57,622 nt of DNA. It comes from CAZADA01 sp964636945 (lineage in GTDB: Bacteria; Pseudomonadota; Alphaproteobacteria; Caulobacterales; Maricaulaceae). Positions 8,847 to 17,795 of the stretch are shown here, piece by piece. The stretch lies in contig CAZWVH010000008.1 in assembly GCA_964636945.1 (NCBI GenBank), positions 1 through 57,622 of the forward strand, read 5' to 3'. Each line of letters begins with the position of its first letter. Positions within the stretch are counted from its first letter, which is position 1. Below the pieces are notes generated by a model. The model worked only from the letters and a program-made list of their open reading frames with translations, was not told the DNA's origin and made no database searches. The position numbers and the translations under genes are program-made.

Positions 8847-8910
8847 TACAGTAACTTTGTCGTTGACAGTCGTGCTGTCACTGTTACAGTTAGCACTGTA
8901 AATGACAGTG
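8847..8910 (+). promoter_or_regulatory. Promoter with clustered ACAGT/ACTGT operator elements
   Basis: At least six ACAGT or ACTGT words lie in about 60 bases just before the MerR-type gene. They include the perfect palindrome ttacagt-tagc-actgtaa (8884-8901) and the inverted repeat tgacag/ctgtca (8864-8880). A -35-like TTGACA (8863-8868) and -10-like TACAGT (8885-8890), 16 bases apart, overlap these elements. The layout fits tight autoregulation by the gene that follows. Confidence 0.55.
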
Positions 8911-8918
8911 AGGACGGC

Positions 8919-9581
8919 ATGCGCTGGTGGCATCCCTATCGAGACTTTGAGGGCGACGCTGAAGAAACGGCCGAGGCTTTGAGTCAGATTCTGGCGCAGT
9001 TCTCTTGGGTTGAAGACGCGCGCACGGCGCCGTCGCCATCGGTGAGGTTGCTGCGTTATTACGCGCAAATGGACGCCCTTGATCCGCCCGAGCGACGCGG
9101 CAAGAAGGCGTTCTACGGCTTTCGGCATTTGGTGCAATATGTTGCGGTGCGCTGGCTTTTGGCGCGCGGCTATCCCTTGCCCGCGGTGAGCGAGGAGACC
9201 AAGGCCCGCAGCACTGATGAATTGTTGGCTTTGATCCCCAGCGTTGATGACAAGGCCGACGCGCAGACCCGAGCGGGGCTGTTCAAACGCGGGGAGCCGG
9301 CAGGAGCTGATCCGGTCCGCGATCGCCGCGAGCGCAATGCTCGGCGGCGCGAACGAATCGCCGAGGCGCTTGCTGAAATTGACGAGGAACACGCGCCCGA
9401 TGGTGGTCCCCGCAACATGGTGCAGTTGGAGATTACGACCTGGTGCTCCGCGTATGTGGACGCAGAGCAGGTCGACACGCTCACCGATTCCCATGCGGAA
9501 ATTCTCGGTGATGCGTTGACCCAAGCCTTGATCGACGCCCGGGCCAGTCCCGGTGATCCAAGAAAGATCCGCCGACGATGA
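8919..9581 (+). CDS. MerR-like transcriptional regulator
   Basis: Residues 41-93 of this 220-residue protein match a MerR winged helix-turn-helix: SVRLLRYYAQMDALDPPERR, then YGFRHLVQYVAVRWLLARGY and PLPAV. The C-terminal half is charged and probably helical (RDRRERNARRRERIAEALAE), with no metal-binding cysteine cluster visible. The ATG at 8919 is chosen because GAGG precedes it at about 5 bases; the frame is open from 8823, but that would include the operator region. Its 3' end lies 55 bases before the large helicase-nuclease gene on the same strand, so it is the likely regulator of that gene. Confidence 0.7.
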   Translation: MRWWHPYRDFEGDAEETAEALSQILAQFSWVEDARTAPSPSVRLLRYYAQMDALDPPERRGKKAFYGFRHLVQYVAVRWLLARGYPLPAVSEETKARSTDELLALIPSVDDKADAQTRAGLFKRGEPAGADPVRDRRERNARRRERIAEALAEIDEEHAPDGGPRNMVQLEITTWCSAYVDAEQVDTLTDSHAEILGDALTQALIDARASPGDPRKIRRR

Positions 9582-9636
9582 ATCCGCGGGGCGTTTAAGC
9601 GTTAGTCACCACACAAACGATGAATGGATGAGGACG

Positions 9637-12600
9637 ATGCCGGACCATGCCGAGCAGCGAATAACCCATGCTGCGCCAATAGAACTGACAGTTGAACTGG
9701 CTCCACGAATCAATCTGGCCTTCCAACAAAACGGCGTGCCGGTGGTGCGTCATTTGCAAATCGCCTGTCAGGGCGATGGGCCCTATGAAAATTTGCAGCT
9801 GACCATGCGCGCCAAACCTGATGGCCTGGCGCAAGAGCGGTCTTGGCTGATCGCGACCCTCAAGCAGGGCGAAACGGTCAGCTTTCCCTCCAGCGACGTT
9901 GTGCTGCGCCCCGGTGTTTTGTCGGACGTCACTGACCCGGTGAGGGGGGAGTTTGAATTTACGCTTCGCAAAGGCGACGACGTGCTTGCGACGGCCTTTC
10001 AGCCTGTAGAGTTGCTCGCTCATAATGAATGGGTGGGGCTGAACGAGGGGCAGGGCATTCTCGCAGCCTTTGTCACGCCCAACGATCAGGTGATCGACCC
10101 AATTTTGCGCGACGCGGCCGTGCTTTTGAGAAATGGCGTGAAACGAACCCCGACCGTTGACGGCTATGCTTCGGGCTCGCGCGAACGGGTCTGGGAAATG
10201 GCCAGCGCGATTTGGTCGGCTGTATGCCAGCGCGATCTTGCATATGCTTTACCTCCCGCAAGTTTTGAGACGCGCGGGCAAAAAATTCGCATGGCCGGTC
10301 AAGTGATCAGTTCCGGAGCAGCGACCTGCTTGGATTCGTCGGTTCTGTTTGCGTCCGCGTTGGAGCAGGCGGGATTGCATCCTTTTATTGTCTTGACCCG
10401 TGGCCATGCGTTTCCGGGCGTATGGCTCACCGAGCAGACATTTGAGACGGTCGTGATGCGCGACGTGGCAGCGCTTCGCACGCAGCTAAATAATCGCGAC
10501 GCGTTGGTCTTTGAAAGCACATTGGCCACGCAGGACAAACGCGCGCGCTTTACCGATGCGATTGATATGGCGACCGCAAGCCTATCGGCGGACCGCAGCT
10601 GGGAGTTTCACGCCGTTATCGATATCGCGCGCGCGCGCATGATGGACATTTTTCCGTTGGGCGCAGCGCGCCAACCCCATGACGCGGCGGCAACCATGGA
10701 TCCGCGTCAGGCCATCGAACGCGCGCCCAAGCTCCCCAATTTTCGCATTGCGAGAGGCGAGGAGCGGACAGAAGACCGCTTGGAACGCTGGAAAAGCAAA
10801 CTGCAGGACCTCTCAAAGCGCAATCCGCTGATCAACTTGTCAAAGTCGGGCAGGACCACATTCGATCTCGCCGGTGACAAATTGGCGTCATTAGAAGAGG
10901 CGTTGGCGGCGCGCCGAAAGTTGACCGTCAGACCATCGCCCGATCTCGCATTGGCTGGCGCGAACCGGGACGAAACGGATTTGCTTGGCAATCTGCTTGA
11001 TCGTTTTGCTCATGACGCCTTGGGCAAAGACGAACTCATTGTCGATGAGGGTGAAGCGAAGCTCACCAAGCGCCTTATCGGATTGCTCAGGCAGACTGAG
11101 ACCGACCGTCGCGAAGCGGGAGGGACCACAAGTTTTGTGACGATGGGCTTTTTGCATCGTCCGGCCGATTCCGCGTCGGACAAGCCCAGCCGCACGCCCA
11201 TCCTTTTACGGCCCGTCAGTCTAGGTCGCGACACGGTGCGCTCGCCCATATTCCTACGGCGCAACGATGAACCGCCCCTTGTCAATCCCGCGCTGATTCA
11301 ATTGTTGAAACAGGAGTACGGGCTGGACCTGTCGCGCTTGGAGGACGCCCTTCCTCAAAATGGCGATGCGGTGGATGTGGATGCGCTGTTCCACGCCATT
11401 GGTCAGGAAATCCGCTCCGCAAAGGGGTGGGAAATTGAGCGCCGCGCCTCGATCGCGCGGTTGAGTTTCGCCAAACATGTGATGTGGCGGGACCTATCGG
11501 AGCGTGAAGACGTGTTGCGCAATAACCGGATCGTCAACGCCATCCTCACGCCAAAGCCCGGGGCGTTTTCCGATCAGCCGAAGTTTGAAGACGCTCAGTC
11601 GTTGGATGCGAACCGCAACCCAGACAAATTGATCACGCCCTTGCCGGCAGATGCGTCCCAGCTTGTGGCGGTGCAAGCTGCGGCCGCGGGCAAGAGCTTT
11701 GTCCTGGTTGGCCCGCCTGGGACGGGCAAAAGCCAGACCATCGCGAACATCATTGCGCGGTCACTGGGCGAAGGCAAACGTGTCTTGTTTGTTGCAGAAA
11801 AGACTGCCGCGCTTGAAGTGGTGCAGCAGCGTTTGTCCGCCATTGGACTTGGGGAGCTGTGCCTAGAACTCCATTCGCATAAGTCAAACCGCGCCAATGT
11901 GGTTGCACATTTGGAGCGAGCTTGGAAACAAGCGCGTGTCGAGGCGCCAGAGCACTGGGGAACAGTGGCCGCGTCATTGGCCAGCGCGCGCAAGCGTCTG
12001 GTCGAGGATACCCGCGAACTGGCAAGGCGTGGACCGGGAGATCAGTCCGCATACAACGCGGTCGGTGAAGCGGTGCGGTGGCGTGAGAGCCCCAAGATCA
12101 GCCTGGATTGGGGTCCAGTGAGCGACGGTGGCGCTCAGTCGCGTGAAGCTTTGCTCGCAATCGCGGAGCGGTGTGATGAGCTCGACATCGAGCTGAGCGG
12201 CGTCGGCGAGCACGTGCTGCGAGGTGTGGGCCTGCGCAGCTGGACGCCGCAATCATTCGAGCGACTGATCGCGGCGGCTGAGCGGCTATCGTCGGCGGCG
12301 TCAGAGCTTCATGACAACTGGCCGGCGATCGCAGCCGCGCTGGGCTTGGATCCGACTGTGCGTCGCGCGGACGTCGTTCATGCCGCGCTCTACGTGGCGT
12401 CCCGTCCGCGGTTTATCAATCGTCACGCTTTCCGTCGGACTTCAGCAATCAAGGACGGCCGCGGGTTGGCGCAATTGCACGAGATCGGCGCGCTCTTCAA
12501 TCAGCGCGCGGTTGCGGCGCGATTGTGTTCGGCCCGCTACACGCTGGACCGGGTTGACGAACAACAGATCAAAGCCTTGCGCAAACTGTGGACGCAGGCG

Positions 12601-14943
12601 GAGACCTCGCCAAAACCGCTCCGTTGGATTTTGGAGCTGCGCGTGCGCACAAAATTGAGCCGGCTGGCCAGGGGTCGGGCTGTGCGCGATCCGGTCGGTG
12701 ATCTGCCAAGACTTCAGGACATTGGGCGCATCAACAGCGCATTGGACGCTTCGCCACCGCCAATTGACGCCATCAGCCGGTCGTGGCGCGGGGCGAAAAC
12801 CAATTCCCGCTTGGTGCTTGGGCTTTGCGCCTATGCAGCTCTGAGGTCGACATTGGACCCACGCCTCCACCGCGATGACGCATTGCGCAAACTGGGGCGT
12901 GCGTGCGCCAGCGCTGACTCGCTCGCCGCAATTCGGCCCGTCATTCAAACCTGGATTGGCGCTGTCGCCCAGTTTGAACGGACGGCCGAAGCGCCGATCC
13001 AGATGGTCGGCCAGCTGAGTTCAGGCGATTGGCTGGGCGACATGACAAGCTTTGCGGCCCGTTGTGCGCAAGCGCAAGGCGACTTCCACGCATGGTGCGC
13101 TTGGCGGGACGCGCGCGCCGCGGCCATCGACAATGGCCTGGATCCGGCATTGATCGGTATTGAGTCGGGTGTCGGACGTCGTGCTCCTAAAATTGCTGAG
13201 ACCGTGCGCGCCAACCATGCACGCTGGTGGCTCCACTCTGCGATCACCGACCGCCGGCTGAGCAGCGCCCAATCGCCTGGCGAACAATCAGCAGAGCGCA
13301 ATCGGTTCATCGACCTCGATAAACAGTCGGCTAAGTTGGCGCCGCAAGCGATTCGCGCGCGCTTGGCGGAGCGGGCGCCGGCATATGGCGAATCCAGTGA
13401 AGGCGAGGGCTGGGTCACGCTCTGGAGGGAGTTTGGGAGAAGGCGCAGCCGGATGAGCTTGCGCAACCTTGTCGCCGCTGCGGGTGAACAAATGAAGGCG
13501 CTCACGCCTTGCTTTTTAATGTCACCCTTATCGGTGGCGCAGTATCTAGGAGAGGATCGAACCGGGTTTGATTTGGTGATTTTCGACGAGGCCAGCCAAA
13601 TTCCGGTTTGGGATGCTGCCGGCGCGTTGGCGCGCGCCAAGCAAGCGATCGTGGTCGGCGATCCAAAACAATTGCCGCCCACCTCGTTTTTTAGCCGTAC
13701 CGATGGCGAAGATTGGGACGGCGAGGGCAGTGAGAATGATGATATGGAAAGCGTGCTGGATGATTGCATCGCCGCCGGCATGCCCACTTGGCGACTGCAA
13801 TGGCACTACCGAAGCCGCGCTGAGCGCCTCATCAACTTTTCCAATCAGGCCTACTATGACGGCGAGTTGGTGACGTTTCCCGCGCCGACGGTTAAGGACG
13901 CCTCAGTGTCCCTTGTCCGTGTGAACGGCGTGTATGAACGCGGCAGCAAGCAGATCAACCGCGTGGAGGCCAATGCCGTGGTCGACGCGATCAAACGCCA
14001 ATGGCGCCATAGCGATCCTGACATTCGCCGCGCATCCATCGGTGTCATCACCATGAACGTCAAACAGCAACGGTTGATCCAGGACTTGATCGATGACGCT
14101 CGACGCGAGCTTTGGGACCAAGGCCATCAGCTCAACGACATCGCCGATGATGCGGTGATCGTGCGCAGTTTGGAGGCCATACAGGGCGATGAGCGCGACG
14201 TGGTGATGCTGTCGATCGGCTACGGCCCCGACAGGGACGGCCATATGACCATGAACTTTGGCCCGCTCAACGCCATGGGCGGTGAGCGGCGGCTGAATGT
14301 GGCCGCCACGCGTGCGCGCAAAGCCATGCTGATCTTTTCCTCGTTTGATCCCGAAGATATTGATCTCTCGCGAACCCAGGCGCGCGGCGTGAGCGATCTC
14401 AAATCCTACCTGATTTACGCCCGTGACGGCGTCGGGACGGGAGGCGATGAGCACTCTTCGATCAAGGATGATCATTTGGCCATAGCGATTGCCGACAGAC
14501 TGAACGAACGTGGTTGGCGCACGCACAGAGGCGTTGGCGCGTCGCGCGCACGGGTCGCGATCGCCGTCGAGCACCCAAACCGGCCCGGCGAATACTTTGC
14601 GGCCATCAATCCAATTGGCGACCCGGCCTCAGCCTCCATGTGTGTACGAGATCGCGAGGTGTTGCGCCCCACCATGCTCAAGGGTCTGGGCTGGCGTGTG
14701 CACAGCGCGCGCCCGCTCGAATGGCTGGCCGATCCTGCCGCGGCCGCGGACCGGTTAAGCCAGGCGCTCGAAGCGGATTTGGCCGACTTGTTGGACGAGA
14801 CCGACACGGAAGGCGAACGGCAGTCAGCGACAGTCGGCGTTGTCTTGGAAATGCGAGATCGCTTTGCGCGCCTGCCGGCGCAGTCTGGCGCTGGGCAAGC
14901 CGGGCGCCAGGCGCTTCCAGCTCCAGCGCGGGAGTGTCAGTGA
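9637..14943 (+). CDS. Transglutaminase-like/DUF4011/SF1 helicase/Vsr-like nuclease (Hhe-type defence protein)
   Basis: A single 1768-residue protein. An N-terminal beta-rich region precedes a transglutaminase-like domain with TCLD (Cys231) and RGHAFPGVW (His257). DUF4011 starts near residue 384 (RWKSKLQDLSKRNPLINL). An SF1 helicase follows, with Walker A GPPGTGKS at 692-699, DEAS at 1317-1320, VVGDPKQLPPTSFF, QWHYRSR and the motif V/VI block EAIQGDERDVV...LNVAATRARK. The C-terminus (about 1610-1720) has the layout of a Vsr-like endonuclease, but catalytic residues are not obvious. DUF4011-helicase-Vsr proteins are known as the single-gene antiphage system Hhe. The ATG at 9637 is chosen on a nearby GAGG; 9628 (ATG) and 9553 (GTG) are alternatives. 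The last 40 residues look non-native. Confidence 0.8.
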   Translation: MPDHAEQRITHAAPIELTVELAPRINLAFQQNGVPVVRHLQIACQGDGPYENLQLTMRAKPDGLAQERSWLIATLKQGETVSFPSSDVVLRPGVLSDVTDPVRGEFEFTLRKGDDVLATAFQPVELLAHNEWVGLNEGQGILAAFVTPNDQVIDPILRDAAVLLRNGVKRTPTVDGYASGSRERVWEMASAIWSAVCQRDLAYALPPASFETRGQKIRMAGQVISSGAATCLDSSVLFASALEQAGLHPFIVLTRGHAFPGVWLTEQTFETVVMRDVAALRTQLNNRDALVFESTLATQDKRARFTDAIDMATASLSADRSWEFHAVIDIARARMMDIFPLGAARQPHDAAATMDPRQAIERAPKLPNFRIARGEERTEDRLERWKSKLQDLSKRNPLINLSKSGRTTFDLAGDKLASLEEALAARRKLTVRPSPDLALAGANRDETDLLGNLLDRFAHDALGKDELIVDEGEAKLTKRLIGLLRQTETDRREAGGTTSFVTMGFLHRPADSASDKPSRTPILLRPVSLGRDTVRSPIFLRRNDEPPLVNPALIQLLKQEYGLDLSRLEDALPQNGDAVDVDALFHAIGQEIRSAKGWEIERRASIARLSFAKHVMWRDLSEREDVLRNNRIVNAILTPKPGAFSDQPKFEDAQSLDANRNPDKLITPLPADASQLVAVQAAAAGKSFVLVGPPGTGKSQTIANIIARSLGEGKRVLFVAEKTAALEVVQQRLSAIGLGELCLELHSHKSNRANVVAHLERAWKQARVEAPEHWGTVAASLASARKRLVEDTRELARRGPGDQSAYNAVGEAVRWRESPKISLDWGPVSDGGAQSREALLAIAERCDELDIELSGVGEHVLRGVGLRSWTPQSFERLIAAAERLSSAASELHDNWPAIAAALGLDPTVRRADVVHAALYVASRPRFINRHAFRRTSAIKDGRGLAQLHEIGALFNQRAVAARLCSARYTLDRVDEQQIKALRKLWTQAETSPKPLRWILELRVRTKLSRLARGRAVRDPVGDLPRLQDIGRINSALDASPPPIDAISRSWRGAKTNSRLVLGLCAYAALRSTLDPRLHRDDALRKLGRACASADSLAAIRPVIQTWIGAVAQFERTAEAPIQMVGQLSSGDWLGDMTSFAARCAQAQGDFHAWCAWRDARAAAIDNGLDPALIGIESGVGRRAPKIAETVRANHARWWLHSAITDRRLSSAQSPGEQSAERNRFIDLDKQSAKLAPQAIRARLAERAPAYGESSEGEGWVTLWREFGRRRSRMSLRNLVAAAGEQMKALTPCFLMSPLSVAQYLGEDRTGFDLVIFDEASQIPVWDAAGALARAKQAIVVGDPKQLPPTSFFSRTDGEDWDGEGSENDDMESVLDDCIAAGMPTWRLQWHYRSRAERLINFSNQAYYDGELVTFPAPTVKDASVSLVRVNGVYERGSKQINRVEANAVVDAIKRQWRHSDPDIRRASIGVITMNVKQQRLIQDLIDDARRELWDQGHQLNDIADDAVIVRSLEAIQGDERDVVMLSIGYGPDRDGHMTMNFGPLNAMGGERRLNVAATRARKAMLIFSSFDPEDIDLSRTQARGVSDLKSYLIYARDGVGTGGDEHSSIKDDHLAIAIADRLNERGWRTHRGVGASRARVAIAVEHPNRPGEYFAAINPIGDPASASMCVRDREVLRPTMLKGLGWRVHSARPLEWLADPAAAADRLSQALEADLADLLDETDTEGERQSATVGVVLEMRDRFARLPAQSGAGQAGRQALPAPARECQ

Positions 14944-15244
14944 GTCATCGAGCCTTTGACACGCGGCGAGGAATCTCTTGGCGGCCTCGTCGCGGTCCGG
15001 CCCTAAACAGATGTCCTGGCTAAAACGCAGCGCTGAAGCGCGTAATGGCAAAGGCAAGTCGCCGTCGATGTGGGCGCACAGCAATGCCGCGCACCAGTGT
15101 AAGTGGCGGCGTGGGGCCGTGTCCAGAATCGCCCCGTTCACGTTCGTTTTGACCAAACAAGTCGAGTTCGGCGTGGTCGTCGTCGCCATCATGCCTGCGC
15201 GCACGCCTGTACTGCCTTGCCATGATTGCCCCGATTTCCCGCAT
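14824..15244 (-). pseudogene. Frameshifted remnant of an unidentified gene
   Basis: From an ATG at 15244 the minus strand reads MREIGAIMARQYRRARRHDG and on to ELDLFGQNERERG. Natural-looking coding then continues in another frame: LHWCAALLCAHIDGDLPLPL, RFSQDICLGPDRDEAAKRF and LAACQRLDDSLTLPRWSW, to a stop at 14824. The two halves appear joined by a frameshift near 15090-15110. The C-terminal half has GC-rich third positions typical of real genes here. It overlaps the helicase-nuclease tail by 120 bases on the opposite strand. I do not recognise the family. 15245-15522 holds nothing I can name. Confidence 0.4.
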
Positions 15245-15522
15245 GCCCAATGATTAACAATTTATGAGCACATGGCGGTAAAGTGCAACCTTGAGGAACC
15301 GTGGGCCAGGGCGATGTGACCGCGCGGGAGATAAGTCACTTTTGTTATCGGGAAGATAGTCGACATTAAATTGCGACATGCGTGAGCGCCGAATTCATTG
15401 CCCTAGTCCGCTCTGGTTCGAGACGCGCACTGTCGCTCGTTGAAATCGGGCGATCTTACCGATACTGGACGATCGACCTTCGATACAAGACAACTGTTTT
15501 CGACAGTGAAGCAGACGGAAAG

Positions 15523-16209
15523 CTAGAGTGTGGCAGGCTCTCTGGGGGCGTTTTCAAACACACTCGGTTTCAGCCAAGCACGCACATTGCGCGTCAAAAA
15601 TGGGTCGCCCTGGATGTTGAGATCGCCGGCCTTGATGGCGTCGCGATAGGTCCGCTCCCCCATCCAGACATCGTGCATGGCGCGGACCGTGCCGGTGAAG
15701 AATACGTCCACATCCTGACCGGGGTCCTTGAGGCAGAGTTGCACACCACCATCTGCGACCAGGAGCCACCAATCGCGCTGTTCTTTCAGGTCTGTGAACA
15801 TGAATCGAATGACCGCATTGGCGCCGGGAATCTCTGACGGATCGACGCTGCGTTCCAGATAGAACATCAAGAACTCGACATCGAAGTCGTCGTCGAGAAT
15901 GGTGTGCTTGGCCCAGCATATGCCCCACTCCCCCAGCGCGATCAAAACCGGAAGCAAAGCCTCGCAGGCTTTTGTGGGGTGGTATTCATAACTCTTTTGA
16001 CCCAGCACACGGCGTCGAACCACCATCCCTTGATCTTCAAGAAACTTTAGCCGACCGGTAAGCATCGCTGTTGAGATTCCGCCCAGCCCCCGCTGAAGCT
16101 CATTGAAGCGGCGACCGCCCATGAGAATTTCTCGGATGATCAGAATCGTCCAGCGCTCACCAAGAATCTCGGTCGCTTTTGCGATCGGACAAAACTGACC
16201 GTATCTCAC
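15523..16209 (-). CDS. HxlR-family transcriptional regulator with C-terminal sterol-carrier-like domain
   Basis: Residues 1-95 of this 228-residue protein form an HxlR winged helix (CPIAKATEILGERWTILIIR, FNELQRGLGGISTAMLTGRL, YEYHPT). The second half (about 110-215: ANAVIRFMFTDLKEQRDWWL, GDLNIQGDPFLTRN) resembles the SCP2-like domain found in a known long subgroup of HxlR regulators. It is divergent from the small tautomerase gene at 16377, with a 167-base shared control region that contains a tgaagc/gcttca dyad (16269-16285), a possible operator. Confidence 0.85.
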   Translation of the reverse strand: MRYGQFCPIAKATEILGERWTILIIREILMGGRRFNELQRGLGGISTAMLTGRLKFLEDQGMVVRRRVLGQKSYEYHPTKACEALLPVLIALGEWGICWAKHTILDDDFDVEFLMFYLERSVDPSEIPGANAVIRFMFTDLKEQRDWWLLVADGGVQLCLKDPGQDVDVFFTGTVRAMHDVWMGERTYRDAIKAGDLNIQGDPFLTRNVRAWLKPSVFENAPREPATL

Positions 16210-16376
16210 TGCCTTGTCCTCCCACGAGCTGCGAAACCTGCGTTTTTGAACTGAGTTACTTTATAAATTGAAGCGGAGAGCTTCAGCAACTGAACTATCG
16301 GGAAGCGGCCGTGTCGACGATGGTTCTCCCGTCGCCGGACGATCTGGCGCCGTAATCGCAAAGACAGGAGATCCCT

Positions 16377-16604
16377 ATGCCGCTCGTTACAATTGACGTT
16401 ATCAAAGACGTATTCTCGCCAAGTCAGAAGCAAACCCTCATCACCCAAGTCACCGAAGCCATGGTGGCCGTTGAGGGTGAAGCCATGCGGCCCGTCACCT
16501 GGGTGCGCATCAACGAATTCGAACAAGGTGATTGGGCCATTGGCGGGCAGCTTTTGAACGCGGCCTCGGTCCACGCGATGGCCGCGGGCGATGCTGTAGC
16601 ATGA
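16377..16604 (+). CDS. 4-oxalocrotonate tautomerase-like small enzyme
   Basis: The 75-residue product begins MPLVTIDVIKDVFSPSQKQT; the proline after the initiator Met is the catalytic base of the tautomerase superfamily. The length and pattern (VTEAMVAVEG, TWVRINEFEQGDWAIGG) fit 4-OT family members that act as hexamers of small subunits on dienols. AGGAG lies 7 bases before the ATG. It is divergent from the HxlR regulator, which probably controls it. Confidence 0.85.
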   Translation: MPLVTIDVIKDVFSPSQKQTLITQVTEAMVAVEGEAMRPVTWVRINEFEQGDWAIGGQLLNAASVHAMAAGDAVA

Positions 16605-16689
16605 CCAACGGGCTTGGGACGGGTCGCTTGCCCGTCCCATCGCAATCGCCCCGCGACGCTCATGCGAAGATGCTATCCGATTACCGGCT

Positions 16690-16726
16690 TTGACCACCTT
16701 GGCGCGATGCTTGACCACCTTGGCGC
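16690..16726. repeat. 16-bp direct repeat, possible IS21-type terminal repeats
   Basis: ttgaccaccttggcgc occurs at 16690-16705 and 16711-16726, 21 bases apart, followed by a weaker third copy (gcgaccttgcccc). Spaced GACCACC-type repeats resemble the multiple terminal repeats of IS21-family ends, but no transposase is present. If so, this is a relic. The rest of 16605-16880 shows no gene. Confidence 0.45.
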
Positions 16727-16880
16727 CAAACCGGGCGACCTTGCCCCACACCTCGCCGCTGCGCAGAAGGCCCGGCAGGGCGGGGGCGGCCTCGTGATTA
16801 GTTACCCATCGCATATTCCGGCACGGAATCGGTCGATCGAACCATCCCGTTAATGTCCGCCTAACCGGTGATTACATTCG

Positions 16881-17705
16881 TCATCGCCTATCGGCTTGTT
16901 CGAAGCTCCCACGCGGCACTGGACGGAAATCGGGTCGATCGGTGTCTTGGTGATGGCGATGATCGTGGAAGGGGTAGTGTGGGCTATGTTGGAGCAGCAC
17001 CGCGCTGCTCGCGACGGCGCCGCCGAACACGAGGAACAGTAAGGATGCGATCGTGGTGTCTTTCTCCACATGCGGTAACAAGTGTCCAACGCTGACATAC
17101 ATCAACAGTCCGGCGACAACGGCGTAGAGTGATCCAAGGGTCTCGACATCGGCGCCCTCGAGGACAGATACGCCTGCGATCGCACCAAGCGGCGTGGTCG
17201 CGGCGGCGGTGAGGAACGTCAAAGCGAATGCGGCGCGCACGCCCATGCCGGAAGTCCGCAACAGGCCATACACGATTATTCCCTCGGGAACTTCGTGCAG
17301 GATCAAACCCAGCACGGTGAGCATGCCGGTCGCCAGATCAATGGTGAAACTTACCGCATAGGTTAATCCGTCCAAGAATGAATGCAGGCCAATGGCCAGA
17401 GCCGGAGTGACGCCTTGCGCGATTGAACCATTCGCCCGAGTAGCGCTCAGAACGCCGCGATTGAACACAAAGCCGCCAGTCAGTCCGGCAAGCATCAAGT
17501 ATGGCGCATTGGGCGTCGCCCTCATGGCTTCTGGCATGAGATGCAGAACGACAATACACACGAGCGCGCCGCTGGCGAATGCCGCCGCGCCGCGTTCCAA
17601 TGCGCTGGCCAGCACACGATTGGAAACCACAATGATGAGTCCGGCTGTGGTTACGCTGGCCGCCGCTAACCCAAACGCGACTGCGACGGGAATCCCAAGA
17701 ATCAT
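16881..17705 (-). CDS. ZIP-family divalent metal (zinc) transporter
   Basis: The 274-residue inner-membrane protein has about eight helices and the two ZIP signatures in helices IV and V: HSFLDG (108-113) and HEVPEG (137-142). These form the binuclear metal site, and the protein would import zinc passively. The C-terminal tail is histidine-rich (HSPHYPFHDHRHHQD, about 239-253), unlike the cytosolic loop position usual in ZIPs. A Zur-box candidate lies 24-41 bases upstream. It follows the ABC-type zinc genes in the same direction but appears to have its own promoter. Confidence 0.88.
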   Translation of the reverse strand: MILGIPVAVAFGLAAASVTTAGLIIVVSNRVLASALERGAAAFASGALVCIVVLHLMPEAMRATPNAPYLMLAGLTGGFVFNRGVLSATRANGSIAQGVTPALAIGLHSFLDGLTYAVSFTIDLATGMLTVLGLILHEVPEGIIVYGLLRTSGMGVRAAFALTFLTAAATTPLGAIAGVSVLEGADVETLGSLYAVVAGLLMYVSVGHLLPHVEKDTTIASLLFLVFGGAVASSAVLLQHSPHYPFHDHRHHQDTDRPDFRPVPRGSFEQADRR

Positions 17706-17728
17706 AAGCGCAATCGCCCTGGATAAGC

Positions 17729-17746
17729 GTTATGTGATAATATAAC
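17729..17746. promoter_or_regulatory. Zur-box candidate before the ZIP gene
   Basis: gttatgtgataatataac is an AT-rich dyad (GTTAT...ATAAC) 24 bases upstream of the ZIP start. Its core tgtgataatataacat matches 15 of 16 positions of a site before the DUF2796 gene (21096-21111, other strand). The sequence resembles alphaproteobacterial Zur sites, so zinc-dependent repression is likely. Confidence 0.6.
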
Positions 17747-17795
17747 ATATGCAGCGTAGGGCAAATCGGAGTCAGAGAAAAGCGCGGCGCCGGTG

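Noticed and set aside
8598..9524. Long minus-strand frame (308 codons) opposite the MerR-type gene
   Set aside because: It ends in RRDSNPRPSVLETD, the well-known false translation of tRNA-Trp read antisense, and the opposite strand has a real MerR domain.
16206..16814. 202-codon minus-strand frame
   Set aside because: It lies over the tautomerase gene, whose MPLVTID start and Shine-Dalgarno are convincing. The GAKVVKHRAKVVK part only reflects the DNA repeat at 16690-16726.
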